The notes: generated by a model not told the origin, from the sequence alone. Positions 26,569 through 37,800 are shown, numbered from the stretch's first letter. The stretch: DNA of 64,000 nucleotides from a gamma proteobacterium HIMB55 (GCA_000227505.4 AGIF02000001.1:826035-890034); one strand, 5' to 3'. Program-made: numbers and translations.

Positions 26569-28098
26569 GTGACCATTTCACTCTGTGAGCGCCTAGAAAG
26601 TCGTCGTCAGTCGAAGCCCAATAAGCTTGCCTACATCATCGACGGTGTTGAGCGTAGTAATAAAGCAAGCATCGATCATGTATTTCGGATTGCTAACGGC
26701 TTGATCGCAGCAGGTATTGGGAAGGGCGATCGTGTGGCGGTGTTATCGCGTAACAGCGTTGAATGTGCAGAGGCAATGACAGGCATCCTATGTTCTGGCG
26801 CAAGTATGGTTCCCGTACCCAACACCGCAACGCCTGAAGCGCAGCGGAACATGCTGCTAGACAGTGGTGTTAAGGGACTGTTTGTATCTGATCAGTATCG
26901 AGAGGCAGCGCTTACCCACTTTTCTGACTTGCCGACGATAAGAGATGACCTGCGTTTTGCTCTAGAGACGCCGTGTGATCAGTTTGCCGACCATGTAATC
27001 TGGGCTGCGCAGTTCTCCGTTGAATCTCCCGATATTCATATGTCGCTGGATGAGGAATACGACATTCTCTACAGCTCCGGGACGACGGGCACACCTAAAG
27101 GCATCATCCACAGTCACCTTGCGCGTAATCTTTTGATTTCTGGTACCCAAACGATGGCGTTTGATGAAGCTATCGTGCTCACCAGTACACCGCTTTACTC
27201 GAATACCACAATTACTACTTGGTGGCCGTCAGTCTGGATGGGGGCCACCCAAGTGATCATGCGTAAGTTCAATGCAGAACGCGCTAATGATCTGATCGCG
27301 GAATATGGCATTTCGCACGCAATGCTTGTGCCTGTGCAGTATCAGCGCATGTGGGCCGCCAATAATCACAGTCCCGATAAATGGGCGAGTGTTCAATGGC
27401 TGTTCTCAACCAGCGCGCCGCTCTCAGCGGTAATGAAGGAGAAGATTCTGCGAGATACCGATGCGCAGCTATTGGAGTTTTATGGGCTTACAGAGGGCGG
27501 TGTTGCTACAACATTAGTGGCTCGCAAGGCTGCGGAATTGGGCAAGCTGGGCTCAGTAGGGCAGGTCCAGCCCGGTGGTGAGCTCCGCATTTTAGGGGAG
27601 GATGGTGAGCTCTTGGGTCCGAATGAGCCGGGTGAAATTGTCGGTCGTACGGGCATCATGAGTGACGGCTACCTGAACCGCGAAGAAGCGACCAAGGCCA
27701 TGCATTGGTTCGACGAGGAGGGGCAATTATTCTATCGCTCCGGTGACGTGGGCTATCTCGATGAAGACGGTTGGCTTTTCCTGAGTGATCGGATCAAGGA
27801 TATGATTCTCTCGGGTGGCCAGAATATTTACGCCACTGATCTTGAGCAGGCATTGAACGCTATGCCCGAGATAATTGAATCGGCTGTGGTGGCAAAACCC
27901 TCAGACCATTGGGGGGAGACACCCTGGGCGTTTGTGGTTAAAAGATCTGAGAGTGAGCTCAGTGAGGAAGATATTCGGCTGGCAGCTAACGGCGCGCTGA
28001 GTCCTATTCAAGCGATTGCTGGCGTTACCTTCATGGATGAGCTGCCTCGAAGCGACATTGGGAAGATCCTCAAACGTCAGCTTCGAGACACTTTCTAA
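26569..28098 (+). CDS. Acyl-CoA synthetase (AMP-binding family)
   Basis: The 509-residue enzyme activates a carboxylic acid as acyl-AMP and transfers it to CoA. It has the P-loop-like YSSGTTGTPKGIIHSH (about 165-180), FYGLTEGG, the YRSGDVGYLDEDGWLFLSDR hinge region, KDMILSGGQNIYATDLE and the catalytic lysine in RSDIGKILKRQLRD at the C-terminus. The chain-length or substrate preference cannot be told. GTG 26569 is set by AGGAAG 7 nt upstream. It stands alone between psiE and a repeat-rich convergent region. Confidence 0.88.
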   Translation: MTISLCERLESRRQSKPNKLAYIIDGVERSNKASIDHVFRIANGLIAAGIGKGDRVAVLSRNSVECAEAMTGILCSGASMVPVPNTATPEAQRNMLLDSGVKGLFVSDQYREAALTHFSDLPTIRDDLRFALETPCDQFADHVIWAAQFSVESPDIHMSLDEEYDILYSSGTTGTPKGIIHSHLARNLLISGTQTMAFDEAIVLTSTPLYSNTTITTWWPSVWMGATQVIMRKFNAERANDLIAEYGISHAMLVPVQYQRMWAANNHSPDKWASVQWLFSTSAPLSAVMKEKILRDTDAQLLEFYGLTEGGVATTLVARKAAELGKLGSVGQVQPGGELRILGEDGELLGPNEPGEIVGRTGIMSDGYLNREEATKAMHWFDEEGQLFYRSGDVGYLDEDGWLFLSDRIKDMILSGGQNIYATDLEQALNAMPEIIESAVVAKPSDHWGETPWAFVVKRSESELSEEDIRLAANGALSPIQAIAGVTFMDELPRSDIGKILKRQLRDTF

Positions 28099-28103
28099 AG
28101 CTC

Positions 28104-28197
28104 GAGCTGAGGGGAACGCCGCTAGCTAAGGGAAGGGCAACGAGCTCAGGGAAGGCCGTGAGCTCTGACGTGAGGCGCGAGCGAGACGCTGGCGCCC
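28104..28197. repeat. Five degenerate 19-bp tandem units
   Basis: Units start at 28104, 28123, 28142 (18 bp), 28160 and 28179 and share a GAGCTnAGGGAAGG-like pattern, decaying towards the end. They fill the gap between the convergent acyl-CoA synthetase and M20 genes, where a terminator would be expected; none is obvious. Confidence 0.55.
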
Positions 28198-28219
28198 GAA
28201 CTGAAGGCTCAACCTCGAG

Positions 28220-29506
28220 CTAGGGGTTAGACACCATATAGTCGAGCGTCATCGAGGTTAGTGCTTCAACACCCACGGGAAGTGCCCTCTCGTCGGCGTA
28301 AAACCTAGGCGAGTGGTTCGGGTGGATCAGACTGGGGTCCTCTGGCGCGACCCCCAAAAATAGAAATAAGCCTGGCACCTCGTTGGCAAAATACGAGAAA
28401 TCTTCTGCGGTCGTTGTCTGGGTCGCTTCGATGAAACGATCGCCGGCAACCACTTCCAGCGTTGGCGCCATCTGTCGGTACAGGCTCGGATCGTTGCGCG
28501 TCACACCATAGCCTTGGTCAATAACAACATCTGCTGTTGCCCCTGCGGCTTCTGCAATGTTCTCCGCAGTACGTCTAATTCGCTTGTGGATGTCAGTGCG
28601 CGTAGCTGCATCGAAGGTTCTGATCGTCCCCTCTAGCTCAACCGACTCGGGGATGATGTTATTTCTAACCCCACCTTCGATGCGTCCCACAGTCACAATC
28701 GAGGGGGTGAGCGTCGCATCCAGTTGTCGCGAGACAATTGTTTGCAGCCCGAGCACCACTTGGCTGGCAGTAACGATTGGGTCAACGCCAGCCCAGGGCA
28801 CCGCACCGTGTGTCTGCTTACCCTTGATGGTGATTTGATGGCGATCCGAGGACGCCATAAGACCGCCCGGGCGGGTGGCGATGGTGCCGGCGGGGAAGGG
28901 GAAGACATGCAACCCAAAGACCACGTCTGGGCGCGGATTTTCAAAGGCGCCTTCCATCAGCATAAGCTCTGCACCGCCAACGGAGCCATCGGGTGTTCCT
29001 TCCTCAGCAGGCTGGAAAATAAACTTAACGGTTCCCGGAAGCTCATCACCCATGCCCGCAAGGACTTCGGCTACCCCCATCAAGATGGCGACGTGGTTGT
29101 CATGACCGCAGGCGTGCATAACGCCGACCTCACGCCCTTGGTAAGTGCCCTTTGCTTTTGATGCAAACGGTAGGTCTACGAGCTCTGTTACAGGCAGCGC
29201 GTCCATATCGGCTCGAAGCGCCACAACAGGACCATCACCACCTCGCAAGGTACCGACAACGCCTGTATGCGCAACTTCAGTCTCTACTTCCATACCCAGT
29301 GATCTCAGATGATCAGCGACGATTTTGGCCGTGCGGAACTCTTGATTGCTGAGTTCTGGATGTTGATGAAAGTCCCGTCGCCATGCTACGACACTGGGGA
29401 GGACTTTCTCGATTCTAGCGTCTAGGTCAGCGGGAAGCGCGACCGTAAGCTCGGTCGTCAGAAGGGCTAGGAGCCCCAAGAAAAGCTGTTTTTCGAAGCG
29501 GAACAT
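28220..29506 (-). CDS. Exported M20D-type amidohydrolase/peptidase (HipO-like)
   Basis: The 428-residue protein has a signal peptide (about 1-23, ending TVALP). The hippurate-hydrolase/IAA-amino-acid-hydrolase marks are RRDFHQHPELSNQE, ALRADMDALPV, MHACGHDNHVAILMG (Cys/His/Asp metal site), IFQPAEEG (Glu pair) and TTAEDFSYFANEVPGLFLFLG. It cleaves an N-acyl amino acid or a peptide in the periplasm. Fifteen-base AT-rich repeats lie just upstream (29524-29553). The next gene upstream is a GPH transporter on the same strand, 119 bp away. Confidence 0.92.
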   Translation of the reverse strand: MFRFEKQLFLGLLALLTTELTVALPADLDARIEKVLPSVVAWRRDFHQHPELSNQEFRTAKIVADHLRSLGMEVETEVAHTGVVGTLRGGDGPVVALRADMDALPVTELVDLPFASKAKGTYQGREVGVMHACGHDNHVAILMGVAEVLAGMGDELPGTVKFIFQPAEEGTPDGSVGGAELMLMEGAFENPRPDVVFGLHVFPFPAGTIATRPGGLMASSDRHQITIKGKQTHGAVPWAGVDPIVTASQVVLGLQTIVSRQLDATLTPSIVTVGRIEGGVRNNIIPESVELEGTIRTFDAATRTDIHKRIRRTAENIAEAAGATADVVIDQGYGVTRNDPSLYRQMAPTLEVVAGDRFIEATQTTTAEDFSYFANEVPGLFLFLGVAPEDPSLIHPNHSPRFYADERALPVGVEALTSMTLDYMVSNP

Positions 29507-29523
29507 GGCCTATTTCCTTACGG

Positions 29524-29553
29524 TTATTGCCTTTGCGTTTATTGCTTTTGCAT
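29524..29553. repeat. Two 15-bp tandem units upstream of the M20 gene
   Basis: TTATTGCCTTTGCGT (29524-29538) and TTATTGCTTTTGCAT (29539-29553) differ at three positions, and a third partial unit TTATTGA follows. They lie 18-47 bp upstream of the M20 start. Confidence 0.5.
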
Positions 29554-29625
29554 TTATTGATGAAAGCTACGTTGAGCTCATATTAGACCAAATGAGCCTG
29601 AGTGCAGTTATTGCTTATTTTGACC

Positions 29626-31077
29626 TCAGGCTTCTTGCGCTTTGGATGTCAGGCCAGACAGACGCTCCGCATGCGCTTCCCGGTTTTCTCGTACCTTGGC
29701 GATAAAATATAGGCCAAGGAGCCAAAGCGTGGCTGAGGCCAGTACGGTATAGATCCCTACGGTATCGAGCGTTTCCTGAGATACCAGCCCCGGCTTCGCG
29801 TCCTCGGGCCAAGCCGCGAAGCTCAGGATAAGACCTGCGGAGAAGGCTCCCACACCTGCCATACATTTTTCAGCAAACGAGCGTGCCGCTAGGAGGGTAC
29901 CTTCCATGCGCTTTTGCGTAGCGGCTTCAACTTCTTCAACGGTATCGAACACCATTGATCCAACTGCAGTACTTGCAACGATGATGCTGCAGATCGCAGC
30001 GAGGTGGCAGAACAAGACTGAGCCCAAAATGATGGGTGATTCATTCGAGGGCAATAGATCTAGTACCCGCAGCGAAATAAGCACATTTTCGAGCACCATC
30101 GCAAGCGCGAAAAAGCCAATCGCAGTGTCGCGTTTACCAAATAGGCGCGTGCACATCGGCGCCAGCTTGAGCCCCAAAACGGGTGCAATGAACAGCGTCA
30201 TACCAATAGTAAGGATGTCTGAGGGTTCGAACTCCCAGTAGTAGCTGTAGTAGAACAAGGTCAGATTAGTGAAGAGTCCTGACGCAGCCTTGCAAACGAT
30301 ATAGGCGATGAACAAGATGCGGTAGTTCTGGCTGACGTTGAGTGTCGTCCAGATATCCCTCAAGACATCCATCACCGCTGATCGTTTACTGTCAGGCTTG
30401 GCCAGCTCTGGCATGTGCAGATCGGGTATGTGGCGGTGCGTACCAATCCCTGTAACTAGGATTGCGATGACCATGACAATGCCACAGGCGATACCGTAGA
30501 CCACCCAGGTCTCAGCGTTATAGCGCGCGTCCTCGGTACCATTGATACTGCTGTAAACCACGAAAAGCCAGAGTAGATTCCACATCACCAAGCCGCCCCA
30601 CCAGCCAAACCACATACGAAAGGCGATGAGCGAGCTGCGCTCAACATAGTCTTGTGTGAGCTCTGGACCTAGCGCGGTGCTAGGAATCTCGTAGAGAGTA
30701 ATGGTGGTGCGGATCCCAATACCCATTAACAGCAGATACCAGAATAGTCCCTGATCACTGATTCCTGCGGGTGGATCCCAAATGAGGAAGAAGGTTAGCG
30801 CCACGGGAATGGCAGAGCCGTAAATGAAAGGGTGACGTCGCCCCCAGCGTGAGCGCGTGTTATCCGATAGATATCCGATCAGAGGATCAGAAATCGCATC
30901 GAAAATCAGCATGATCAGAATCGCGAGGCCGGCAAGATCTGGCGCCAGACCGAAGACCTGGACATAGACGAATAAGAGAAAGTAGGCGAATGCGTTGTCT
31001 TTGATTCCGTAGGCTATCGAACCGAAGCCGTACAAGAATTTGGTGCTAAAGGGGAGTGCTGAACCGCCTTCTGTCAT
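29626..31077 (-). CDS. GPH-family sugar:cation symporter (MFS)
   Basis: The 483-residue protein has about 12 membrane segments and the glycoside-pentoside-hexuronide signature: YGFGSIAYGIKDNAFAYF at the N-terminus, DAISDPLIGYLSDNTRSRWG in the TM2-3 loop, GRRHPFIYGSAIPVALTFF, and EIPSTALGPELTQDYVERSS. Transporters of this family move glycosides or related solutes with Na+ or H+. The substrate is unknown; the neighbouring exported hydrolase could feed it but nothing proves this. Start is ATG 31077. Confidence 0.88.
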   Translation of the reverse strand: MTEGGSALPFSTKFLYGFGSIAYGIKDNAFAYFLLFVYVQVFGLAPDLAGLAILIMLIFDAISDPLIGYLSDNTRSRWGRRHPFIYGSAIPVALTFFLIWDPPAGISDQGLFWYLLLMGIGIRTTITLYEIPSTALGPELTQDYVERSSLIAFRMWFGWWGGLVMWNLLWLFVVYSSINGTEDARYNAETWVVYGIACGIVMVIAILVTGIGTHRHIPDLHMPELAKPDSKRSAVMDVLRDIWTTLNVSQNYRILFIAYIVCKAASGLFTNLTLFYYSYYWEFEPSDILTIGMTLFIAPVLGLKLAPMCTRLFGKRDTAIGFFALAMVLENVLISLRVLDLLPSNESPIILGSVLFCHLAAICSIIVASTAVGSMVFDTVEEVEAATQKRMEGTLLAARSFAEKCMAGVGAFSAGLILSFAAWPEDAKPGLVSQETLDTVGIYTVLASATLWLLGLYFIAKVRENREAHAERLSGLTSKAQEA

Positions 31078-31162
31078 TCGTTATTTCTTTTTTATTAGTG
31101 TCACTTGAGACTACTCACAAAGCGCTTGCGGTGCAAAGAAATGTGACAAGCAAAAAATGGAC

Positions 31163-31191
31163 AAAAAAAACCGGGGCATAGCCCCGGTTTT
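31163..31191 (-). terminator. Strong intrinsic terminator of the pcs-mcr operon
   Basis: CCGGGGC (31171-31177), loop ATA, GCCCCGG (31181-31187); on the minus strand it is followed by eight T. It lies 20 bp past the malonyl-CoA reductase stop. Confidence 0.92.
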
Positions 31192-31211
31192 GGTGATCAC
31201 CCTGCCCTGAG

Positions 31212-34200
31212 TTACACCGTAACTGCGTTCCCGCGGAAGATCTTCGAGAGGTAGCGGCTGTCCGAGGGTGCCGGTGCGGGCACCGAGCACTGAAGGACCG
31301 CGTGAACCAGACGAGTCATTTCTTCCTCGAGTTCCTGATCATTAGAAGGCTCCTCTGTGTGAGCGCGACGCGTCAGCTGCACCTGGTTGATGGCTGGCAC
31401 GGTTGGAAGTCGCTCACCCTCTACACCCAGTGTCACTGTGAAGGCGTGGAGTGAGTTCTTTACGAAGAGTGCCAGTGCAAACTCTTCCCGCGTTGATGCC
31501 AATGATGTGTCAGGCGTGATCAATACGATCTGACAGTTCGGCACCAGTGCCGATGTGCGTGCAACGCGGAAGTGGTGTGTAAGTTGATCGTGAACAAGCT
31601 TTCTGAACTCGTGATCACTCAGTACCCGATCCCATGGCTCATTAGCGTTGGCAGCGAGTGCATTCAACGGGAGACGTTCGAATGGGCTGCTCACCACAAC
31701 ATCGTATCCGCCATCGTTGCGGAGGATGTCGTCTAAGCTGCTCTCGAGATCATCACCAATCGCACGGCACTCGATATCGATACCATGAGGATTATCCACA
31801 CTGTGCGTCATCGCATTAGCGGAGTCCTCGGTCTTGGTGAGTACCCACAGTTTCTCAACGTTTTGCGCGAGGAAGCCATTGGCGATATGCGTCAGCTCAT
31901 TACGCATCGAGTCACCGATCAAAACAATGCGCTTGCCCTTAAGCTTTGCAACCTCTGTCTCGTTGGGTGGTAGTAGAAGCTCACCCTCGGTGACTGAACG
32001 ATCGAACTTGAGACCACCGGATGGGTGGAAGGTCTCACCACTCACAATGTCATCGGCGAGGTGGAAGACGGTTGAGAGTCCGACCTGCTCGTCAGTTGGC
32101 ATCTTGTGAAGGTGGAGGCGGTTAAGAATGCCCGTTTCAATCTGCTCAGCCTGCTTTGACGTCTCTGAGAAATCAAAGAAGGGGGCTGGGGCGTCAATAA
32201 AGGTTCCCAAGAATTGCTCGCGCTGCTCATCGCTCAGGATTCCGGCACGCACAAGACGGGTCATGAGCTTCGCTGCGATACCCATATGCATTAGGTAATG
32301 CGATGAGTTACCCATGCCACCTGAGTCCCGGATCTTGAGCACGAGACGTGCAACCGGCTTGGGTAGCGAATCGATGTCGATACTGTCGACAGCATTGCTC
32401 GCAAGCGACATAACGCCGTCAGCATCAAAGCCTGATGACATTCCAGCCAAGATTGCCTTGTGAACTTCGTTCAAACGCTTGTTTTCAAGTACCAGGCGGC
32501 CGCGACGATCGAAGAGTCCAGGCGCTTCGGCTGAGCCCCTCAAGCGCGCACCGTCCACAGGGCCGGGAGCTAGAGCGTTAATCTGAATTTCCGGACCAAG
32601 ATGGCGAGACAGAATTTCGGCCAATACACGCTGCCCCGCTTTAGAGACTGCGTAGTCAGCACGGTTGGGGTAGGCCACAGCGACGTATTTTTCGCCACCG
32701 AAGTAGCTTGATACGTTCAAAATAGAGCCCTTGCCGCCCGCTTTCATCGCAGGACTGAATTTGCGGATAAGCGAGTAGTTCGAGATCAGGTTGGCTTCCA
32801 TGGTGCGATCCCAGTCCGCACGCGTCATATCAACCACCATCTCTTCAGCACCAGAGATACCGGCGTTGTTGATGAGGAAGTCAACATGACCTAATTCAGC
32901 AACTGCATGGTCGTGGAGACGGTCAAGCGCGTCGGGATCACCAACGTCGATACCGCCGAGAATGGTGACTCGTGACTCGGGACGTGGGTAGCCAATATTG
33001 CGCAACTCATCGACGATCTCGTCACGAGCCTCGGCAAGCTTGCCTTCGCTTCGCGCGCTCAAGAGAACACGTGCGCCGGCGATCGCGAGGAAGCGACCCA
33101 ATTGAAGGCCGATGCCCAAGCTGCCGCCTGTGATAACCGCAGTTCGCCCTTTGTGCAGACCCGGAAGTACACGCGAAATAGAGGAGGGCATCGAGCTCTT
33201 ACCCGTTGATCGCTTGATGCTTCGGGGTAGCCAAAGGTTGATCGAGTCCATCTTTCGGACGCGGTTAGTCAGTGTTGCCGCCCAGTCAGCGGCGAAGGTG
33301 AGAGCCTCGCGATCCTCTGTGTCGTAGCGCACCATCTGGTTGGGCTGTACTGCCCATGGAAGTTCGCCGGTATTCGCCAAAGTCTCATCTTCGTGACGCC
33401 AGCCACGAATTAGGGCTTCGACCGAGGCACGAATGATTTCGTTCATCAGGTTGCCATGGCGGTCTGATGGGTTGGTGACGTAGACGATGGCTGGCGGCTC
33501 GCCCTCGGCGAACAGTTGATCCATGTTTCGAGCAAAGGCCGATGCGAAGGCAACAGGCGCAACGACTTCGTCGCGCACAAAGTTGGCCACGTCCTCATCA
33601 TTTGCCGTGGTCAGCGAGTAGCCGTACTCACCGTTTGGCTTCTGTGGGAGCAAAATAACCCCATCGAGACGACCAAAATGATCAGCGATGAGTTGCATTG
33701 AACGATCAACGGACTCACGACGGAGTGGATCAAGATGCGATAGCTGTACGTCGCCAAGATTGCGCGACTGCACTAGTGAGCGTGCATGACCGACCGTATT
33801 CAAATTGCGGAAAGCGAGCATGACTCGCGCGCCACTTTGAATCTGACGTTCTGCAAAGGTGACTGCCTCTTGGTAGTCGTCACCGCCGAGAATCAAAACG
33901 ACCTGACCTGACAGATCCTCTAGACGCTTATCGGGCCATGACACCAGCTGTGAGCGACTCTGCGCTGGCACCTGCATGCCGTTGGTGACCTCGATGTGGT
34001 GACCAGACAGGGCAGACGATTCGTCTGAGGCTAACCAGACGATACCGGAGGCGACGTCAGTCGGGGTTGGGTACTTGTACTCAAGGCCTCCATCAGAAGT
34101 GCGCGTGGTAATCATAAGATCGCGGAATTCTTTACCTGTGCTCCCGGGCTCAACACCCTGTAGCTCGTCCATTCGCGCAAATACGCTCTCGATGCGCTCA

Positions 34201-34862
34201 GACTCGATGGGACCAGGGAAGAGGGTGTTCACACGAATACCTTGCTTCTCACCCAACTCGAGTGCCAGGCCTTTACCCAGCGCGTTGAGGCCCGACTTTG
34301 GCACAACGTATGGGATACGGCCGTAGTAGTGTGTTCGGGAGAAAATCGTGGAAACGTTGATGATGCTGGCGCCCGCAGACATGTGCGGCGCGGCGGCTCT
34401 CGCCATATTCCAGGGAGCACCGAGTAGGTTCATCGCAGAGTCGAACATGGTCTGATCAGAATCCGCAGCGCGCTGCTCTGCTTCTGTGAACGGAATGTCT
34501 CTCAGCGTGAATTTGGGACCAGCCGCACCTGCATTGTTCACTAAGACGTCGATCGGACCGAATGCGGCGACAGTTTTCGCAACGATCTCTCGACAGACCT
34601 CAGGGTCGGCACAGTCACCGGTCGCGCTGACCATGAAGGTTTCCTCGAAACCTTCGCTGACCAGGTCACCTATGAAATCATCGAGTTTGCTCTGATCTCG
34701 ACCAGTCAGCATGACACGAGCACCTTCTCTGAGAAGTTGGCGCGTGATAAAGCTACCAATTGAGCCTGCAGCACCCGTAAGGATGATGCATTTGTTGTCG
34801 AGTCGACGCCCAGCGATGGACTGCGTTAGCAGATCCTGGGGAATATCGCTCATGTCATTCAT
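31212..34862 (-). CDS. mcr: Malonyl-CoA reductase (bifunctional, 3-hydroxypropionate-forming)
   Basis: The 1216-residue protein has two short-chain-dehydrogenase halves in the order of Chloroflexus malonyl-CoA reductase (about 1220 aa). The N-terminal half has TGAAGSIGSF (about 27) and YYGRIPYVVPKSG (YxxxK, about 184); in the family it reduces malonate semialdehyde to 3-hydroxypropionate. The C-terminal half has ITGGSLGIGLQLGR (about 573), NVSSYFGGEKYVAVAYPNRA then DYAVSK (about 736), and makes the semialdehyde from malonyl-CoA with NADPH. The tail HQLTHHFRVAR ... INQVQLTRRA ... FRGNAVTV is characteristic. ATG 34862 overlaps the upstream stop as ATGA, with AGGAG 7 nt before; the frame upstream to 34937 is spurious. 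Confidence 0.96.
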   Translation of the reverse strand: MNDMSDIPQDLLTQSIAGRRLDNKCIILTGAAGSIGSFITRQLLREGARVMLTGRDQSKLDDFIGDLVSEGFEETFMVSATGDCADPEVCREIVAKTVAAFGPIDVLVNNAGAAGPKFTLRDIPFTEAEQRAADSDQTMFDSAMNLLGAPWNMARAAAPHMSAGASIINVSTIFSRTHYYGRIPYVVPKSGLNALGKGLALELGEKQGIRVNTLFPGPIESERIESVFARMDELQGVEPGSTGKEFRDLMITTRTSDGGLEYKYPTPTDVASGIVWLASDESSALSGHHIEVTNGMQVPAQSRSQLVSWPDKRLEDLSGQVVLILGGDDYQEAVTFAERQIQSGARVMLAFRNLNTVGHARSLVQSRNLGDVQLSHLDPLRRESVDRSMQLIADHFGRLDGVILLPQKPNGEYGYSLTTANDEDVANFVRDEVVAPVAFASAFARNMDQLFAEGEPPAIVYVTNPSDRHGNLMNEIIRASVEALIRGWRHEDETLANTGELPWAVQPNQMVRYDTEDREALTFAADWAATLTNRVRKMDSINLWLPRSIKRSTGKSSMPSSISRVLPGLHKGRTAVITGGSLGIGLQLGRFLAIAGARVLLSARSEGKLAEARDEIVDELRNIGYPRPESRVTILGGIDVGDPDALDRLHDHAVAELGHVDFLINNAGISGAEEMVVDMTRADWDRTMEANLISNYSLIRKFSPAMKAGGKGSILNVSSYFGGEKYVAVAYPNRADYAVSKAGQRVLAEILSRHLGPEIQINALAPGPVDGARLRGSAEAPGLFDRRGRLVLENKRLNEVHKAILAGMSSGFDADGVMSLASNAVDSIDIDSLPKPVARLVLKIRDSGGMGNSSHYLMHMGIAAKLMTRLVRAGILSDEQREQFLGTFIDAPAPFFDFSETSKQAEQIETGILNRLHLHKMPTDEQVGLSTVFHLADDIVSGETFHPSGGLKFDRSVTEGELLLPPNETEVAKLKGKRIVLIGDSMRNELTHIANGFLAQNVEKLWVLTKTEDSANAMTHSVDNPHGIDIECRAIGDDLESSLDDILRNDGGYDVVVSSPFERLPLNALAANANEPWDRVLSDHEFRKLVHDQLTHHFRVARTSALVPNCQIVLITPDTSLASTREEFALALFVKNSLHAFTVTLGVEGERLPTVPAINQVQLTRRAHTEEPSNDQELEEEMTRLVHAVLQCSVPAPAPSDSRYLSKIFRGNAVTV

Positions 34863-37800
34863 TGGAGTGCTCCTGCTGATCCTGTATCTACTTTTGTGAG
34901 TGTCTCGCCACGCTCCATCGCGTCGCGAATAGCCCAAGCGCGATAGAGTTCATCGCGAGACTTGAGGTTGGTGCGTGGAAGGGCGTGCATGGCAACGTAA
35001 TTTGCGCCTGCATGACGGTTCTCCCACATTGCTTGGTGCGCCTCAGGTACGCCTTCCATCGGAATGATGGTGGGTGGCAATACACTGATATGTCCTGCCG
35101 CGATGCGCTCCTGCATCTCAGCAAACTCGCGCGCTGTATTGAGGTGTGTTCCGCGAATCTCAGCCGTTGGCATCAGAATGCGTCGCTGACGCATCCAAAC
35201 CTGCGGTGCGTAGAAGCTGAAACGTGCACCTTTCAGATCCTCGGAGTACACGATCTTGCCGACGTTAGGCTTAACCAAAGAGGTCGCCAAGGCCAAACCG
35301 TCGCGCCCTGCGCGTTCAAAGACAACATCGGGAAGTCCTCGCTTATCCAAGGTGTTGCGCAGAAGAGGTGCGATAGCTGAGCCGATGGGCTTCAATGTGC
35401 GATCTGAGAAAGCTCGAACCGATTCTTTGAACGCCGCTGACTCCGTGAATGGGTTAGGCATCTTTTGGAAGGGGCCAGGTGGATCGAATTCATCACCCAG
35501 TCGACGCTCGATTTCCTCGAGGCTGACCACGCCTTTCATCTGCGCCCCGAAACCGAGCGAGGTAACAAACTCACGCTGGGATACGGTGTCGACGAGTACC
35601 GCTACCTGCGCGCCGCGTTGACAGCCCACTTCGATGGCTTCAATGGCAACAGGATCGACAATGCCGTCTTCAGCGCCTGGGCCATAGACCACAAGAAGCG
35701 ATTGACCTGCGCGCAGGCCTGCCTTGGAGAATTGTGCAGCGGGCGAAGAAGCACCAGCCTTACCCATGAAGGTAAAGCGATATCCCGATGAGGCGCCGTA
35801 GAAAGTGAGTACGCCGTTCTCACCGAGTAGCTGGAATGAGCGAGGGAACGCTGTTTCGCCAGCGTGCGAGACCGAGTAGTCAATTTGTCCGCCGACTTGC
35901 TTTTCAGCTTCGGCAACAAAAGGTTCGCCGGCTGCTTCCCATGCGGCCCACTCGTTGGGGTCGTCGGGGACTGCGGTGAATATATCGGCCCAGCGGCTGT
36001 CCTTTCGGTTGATCGCATGGCCACCTACTGCCTCAACGCGTTCACCGCGATCCGCGCTCGACACCATACCCAACGCTGCACAGCTGGAGGATAGGGCGCT
36101 TCGCAAACAGTCGTAACCGGTACCGGTAGACGCACCCTCCACAAAGAGTCGCTTACCGGGCTCGATTGCGAGCGTGTTGTAGAGTGCTCGGTGAATGGTA
36201 CCCATGGTCAGGCCGTAAGAGCCTGCCTCTTCGATGCTGATCCCTGGCAATTTTGCGTGTAGCTGTGGGCCTTGAACTGTAAGGAACTGAGCGTGGCTTC
36301 CGTCGTTACGCTCGTAACCTTGAATACGGAAATCCGCGGCCATCGGGTCGAGACCTTGATCAGGAGCCATGAGCTCGCTTTGTCCTGAGTAAATAGTGAC
36401 GATGTCGCCGACAGAGAGTCGACCTTCACGGACCAAATCTTGGCCGAGCTGAGCAACAATACCGACACCGCCCGAGCCTGTGACCTGAACGTCCGCATCG
36501 CGTGCATCGAACGGCGATACTGGAATGCCTGTAATCGCCCAGATGTCGTTGAAGTTCATCTCTGACGCGAGGATGTAAACCAGCGCTTCGTTTGCACTGG
36601 GCGAAGGTGTGGGGAATACCAGTTCCTTCTCAGCCACTTCTGGGTCACCGTGAAGTGGAGTACCGTCGTCATGCGATCGCATCACGCCATAACCCAATTG
36701 GTACTCGGGAATTGGGGTAATACCCGGGAAGAAGCTCGCGCCCATTGGCAATAGTTTGCCCTCACCAATAAGCGTTGCACGCTCCTCTGCTGATGCGTCG
36801 GGTTGTACCGATTTTGGCTTCGGTGGGAGAGGTGCACTTCGCTTTTCGAGGAAGGCCGAGATGCCGTCAGGACCACATTCTGGGTCGCAAACACCTTGAG
36901 CGAATAGCTCAGCCTCACGTCGCAAGCCAGCCGCCTGACCGTCGCGGGCGCCTGTGAGCATGGCGTCGATGATGAAGTCGACCGGCTTGTTTCGGCCGCT
37001 AGCACGAATTTGCGCGAGTGCTGAAGCCACACCAGGATGAGACAGCAGAGATTCATCGATGGCAACGGCTTGTTCACGCTGCTGTTTGAGCTTCTTCCTG
37101 CGCGCCATTGACACTTTCAGCGAGTCGCCCCCTGCAAAGTGATCTCTCAACGCAGCCATAGCCGCCTCTACGGTTGAGAGACCTTCGGTGTTGACAATGT
37201 CGTCGATCAAGCCGATTTCAAGCGCTTTCTCTGCGTCGATGGTGCGACCATCGAGCATCATTCGCAGCGCTTCCGCAGCGCCATCGGTACCGTGAGCGTC
37301 GAACAACTTTCGTGTGAGGCGCTGTGTTCCACCGTAACCGGGGAGAAGATTCAGATTGATCTCTGGCTGGCCGAATTCGGCGTGTTTTGCTGCGATAACA
37401 TGCGAGCAAGCGAGTACCAGCTCGTTACCACCACCCAGTGCAGGGCCGTTAACCGCTGCGATAATGGGAATATCGAGATTTTCAAGCGTTGCAAATGCTG
37501 TCTGAGCGGCGTTTGGCAGAGTTTGAGCCGACTCAAGATCGCCTTTCTCACCGATTTTCAGAAGCTCTTTAACGTCAGCACCGGCAACAAACGTGTTTCG
37601 TGCGCCTGTTACGACCATCGCAGACAGGTCGTCCTGGTGCGCTAGCTGGGTCAGTGCTGTGTGTAGCTCATCGAGCGTACGCTCACTGAGTGCGTTTACG
37701 GGTGGGCTTGATATCACGACGAGCGCAACAAGGTGTCCCGGTGCGATTTCGTGTGTCTCAACCCTTAGGTACCGCCATGTCTGAACAACGCGACGCGCTT

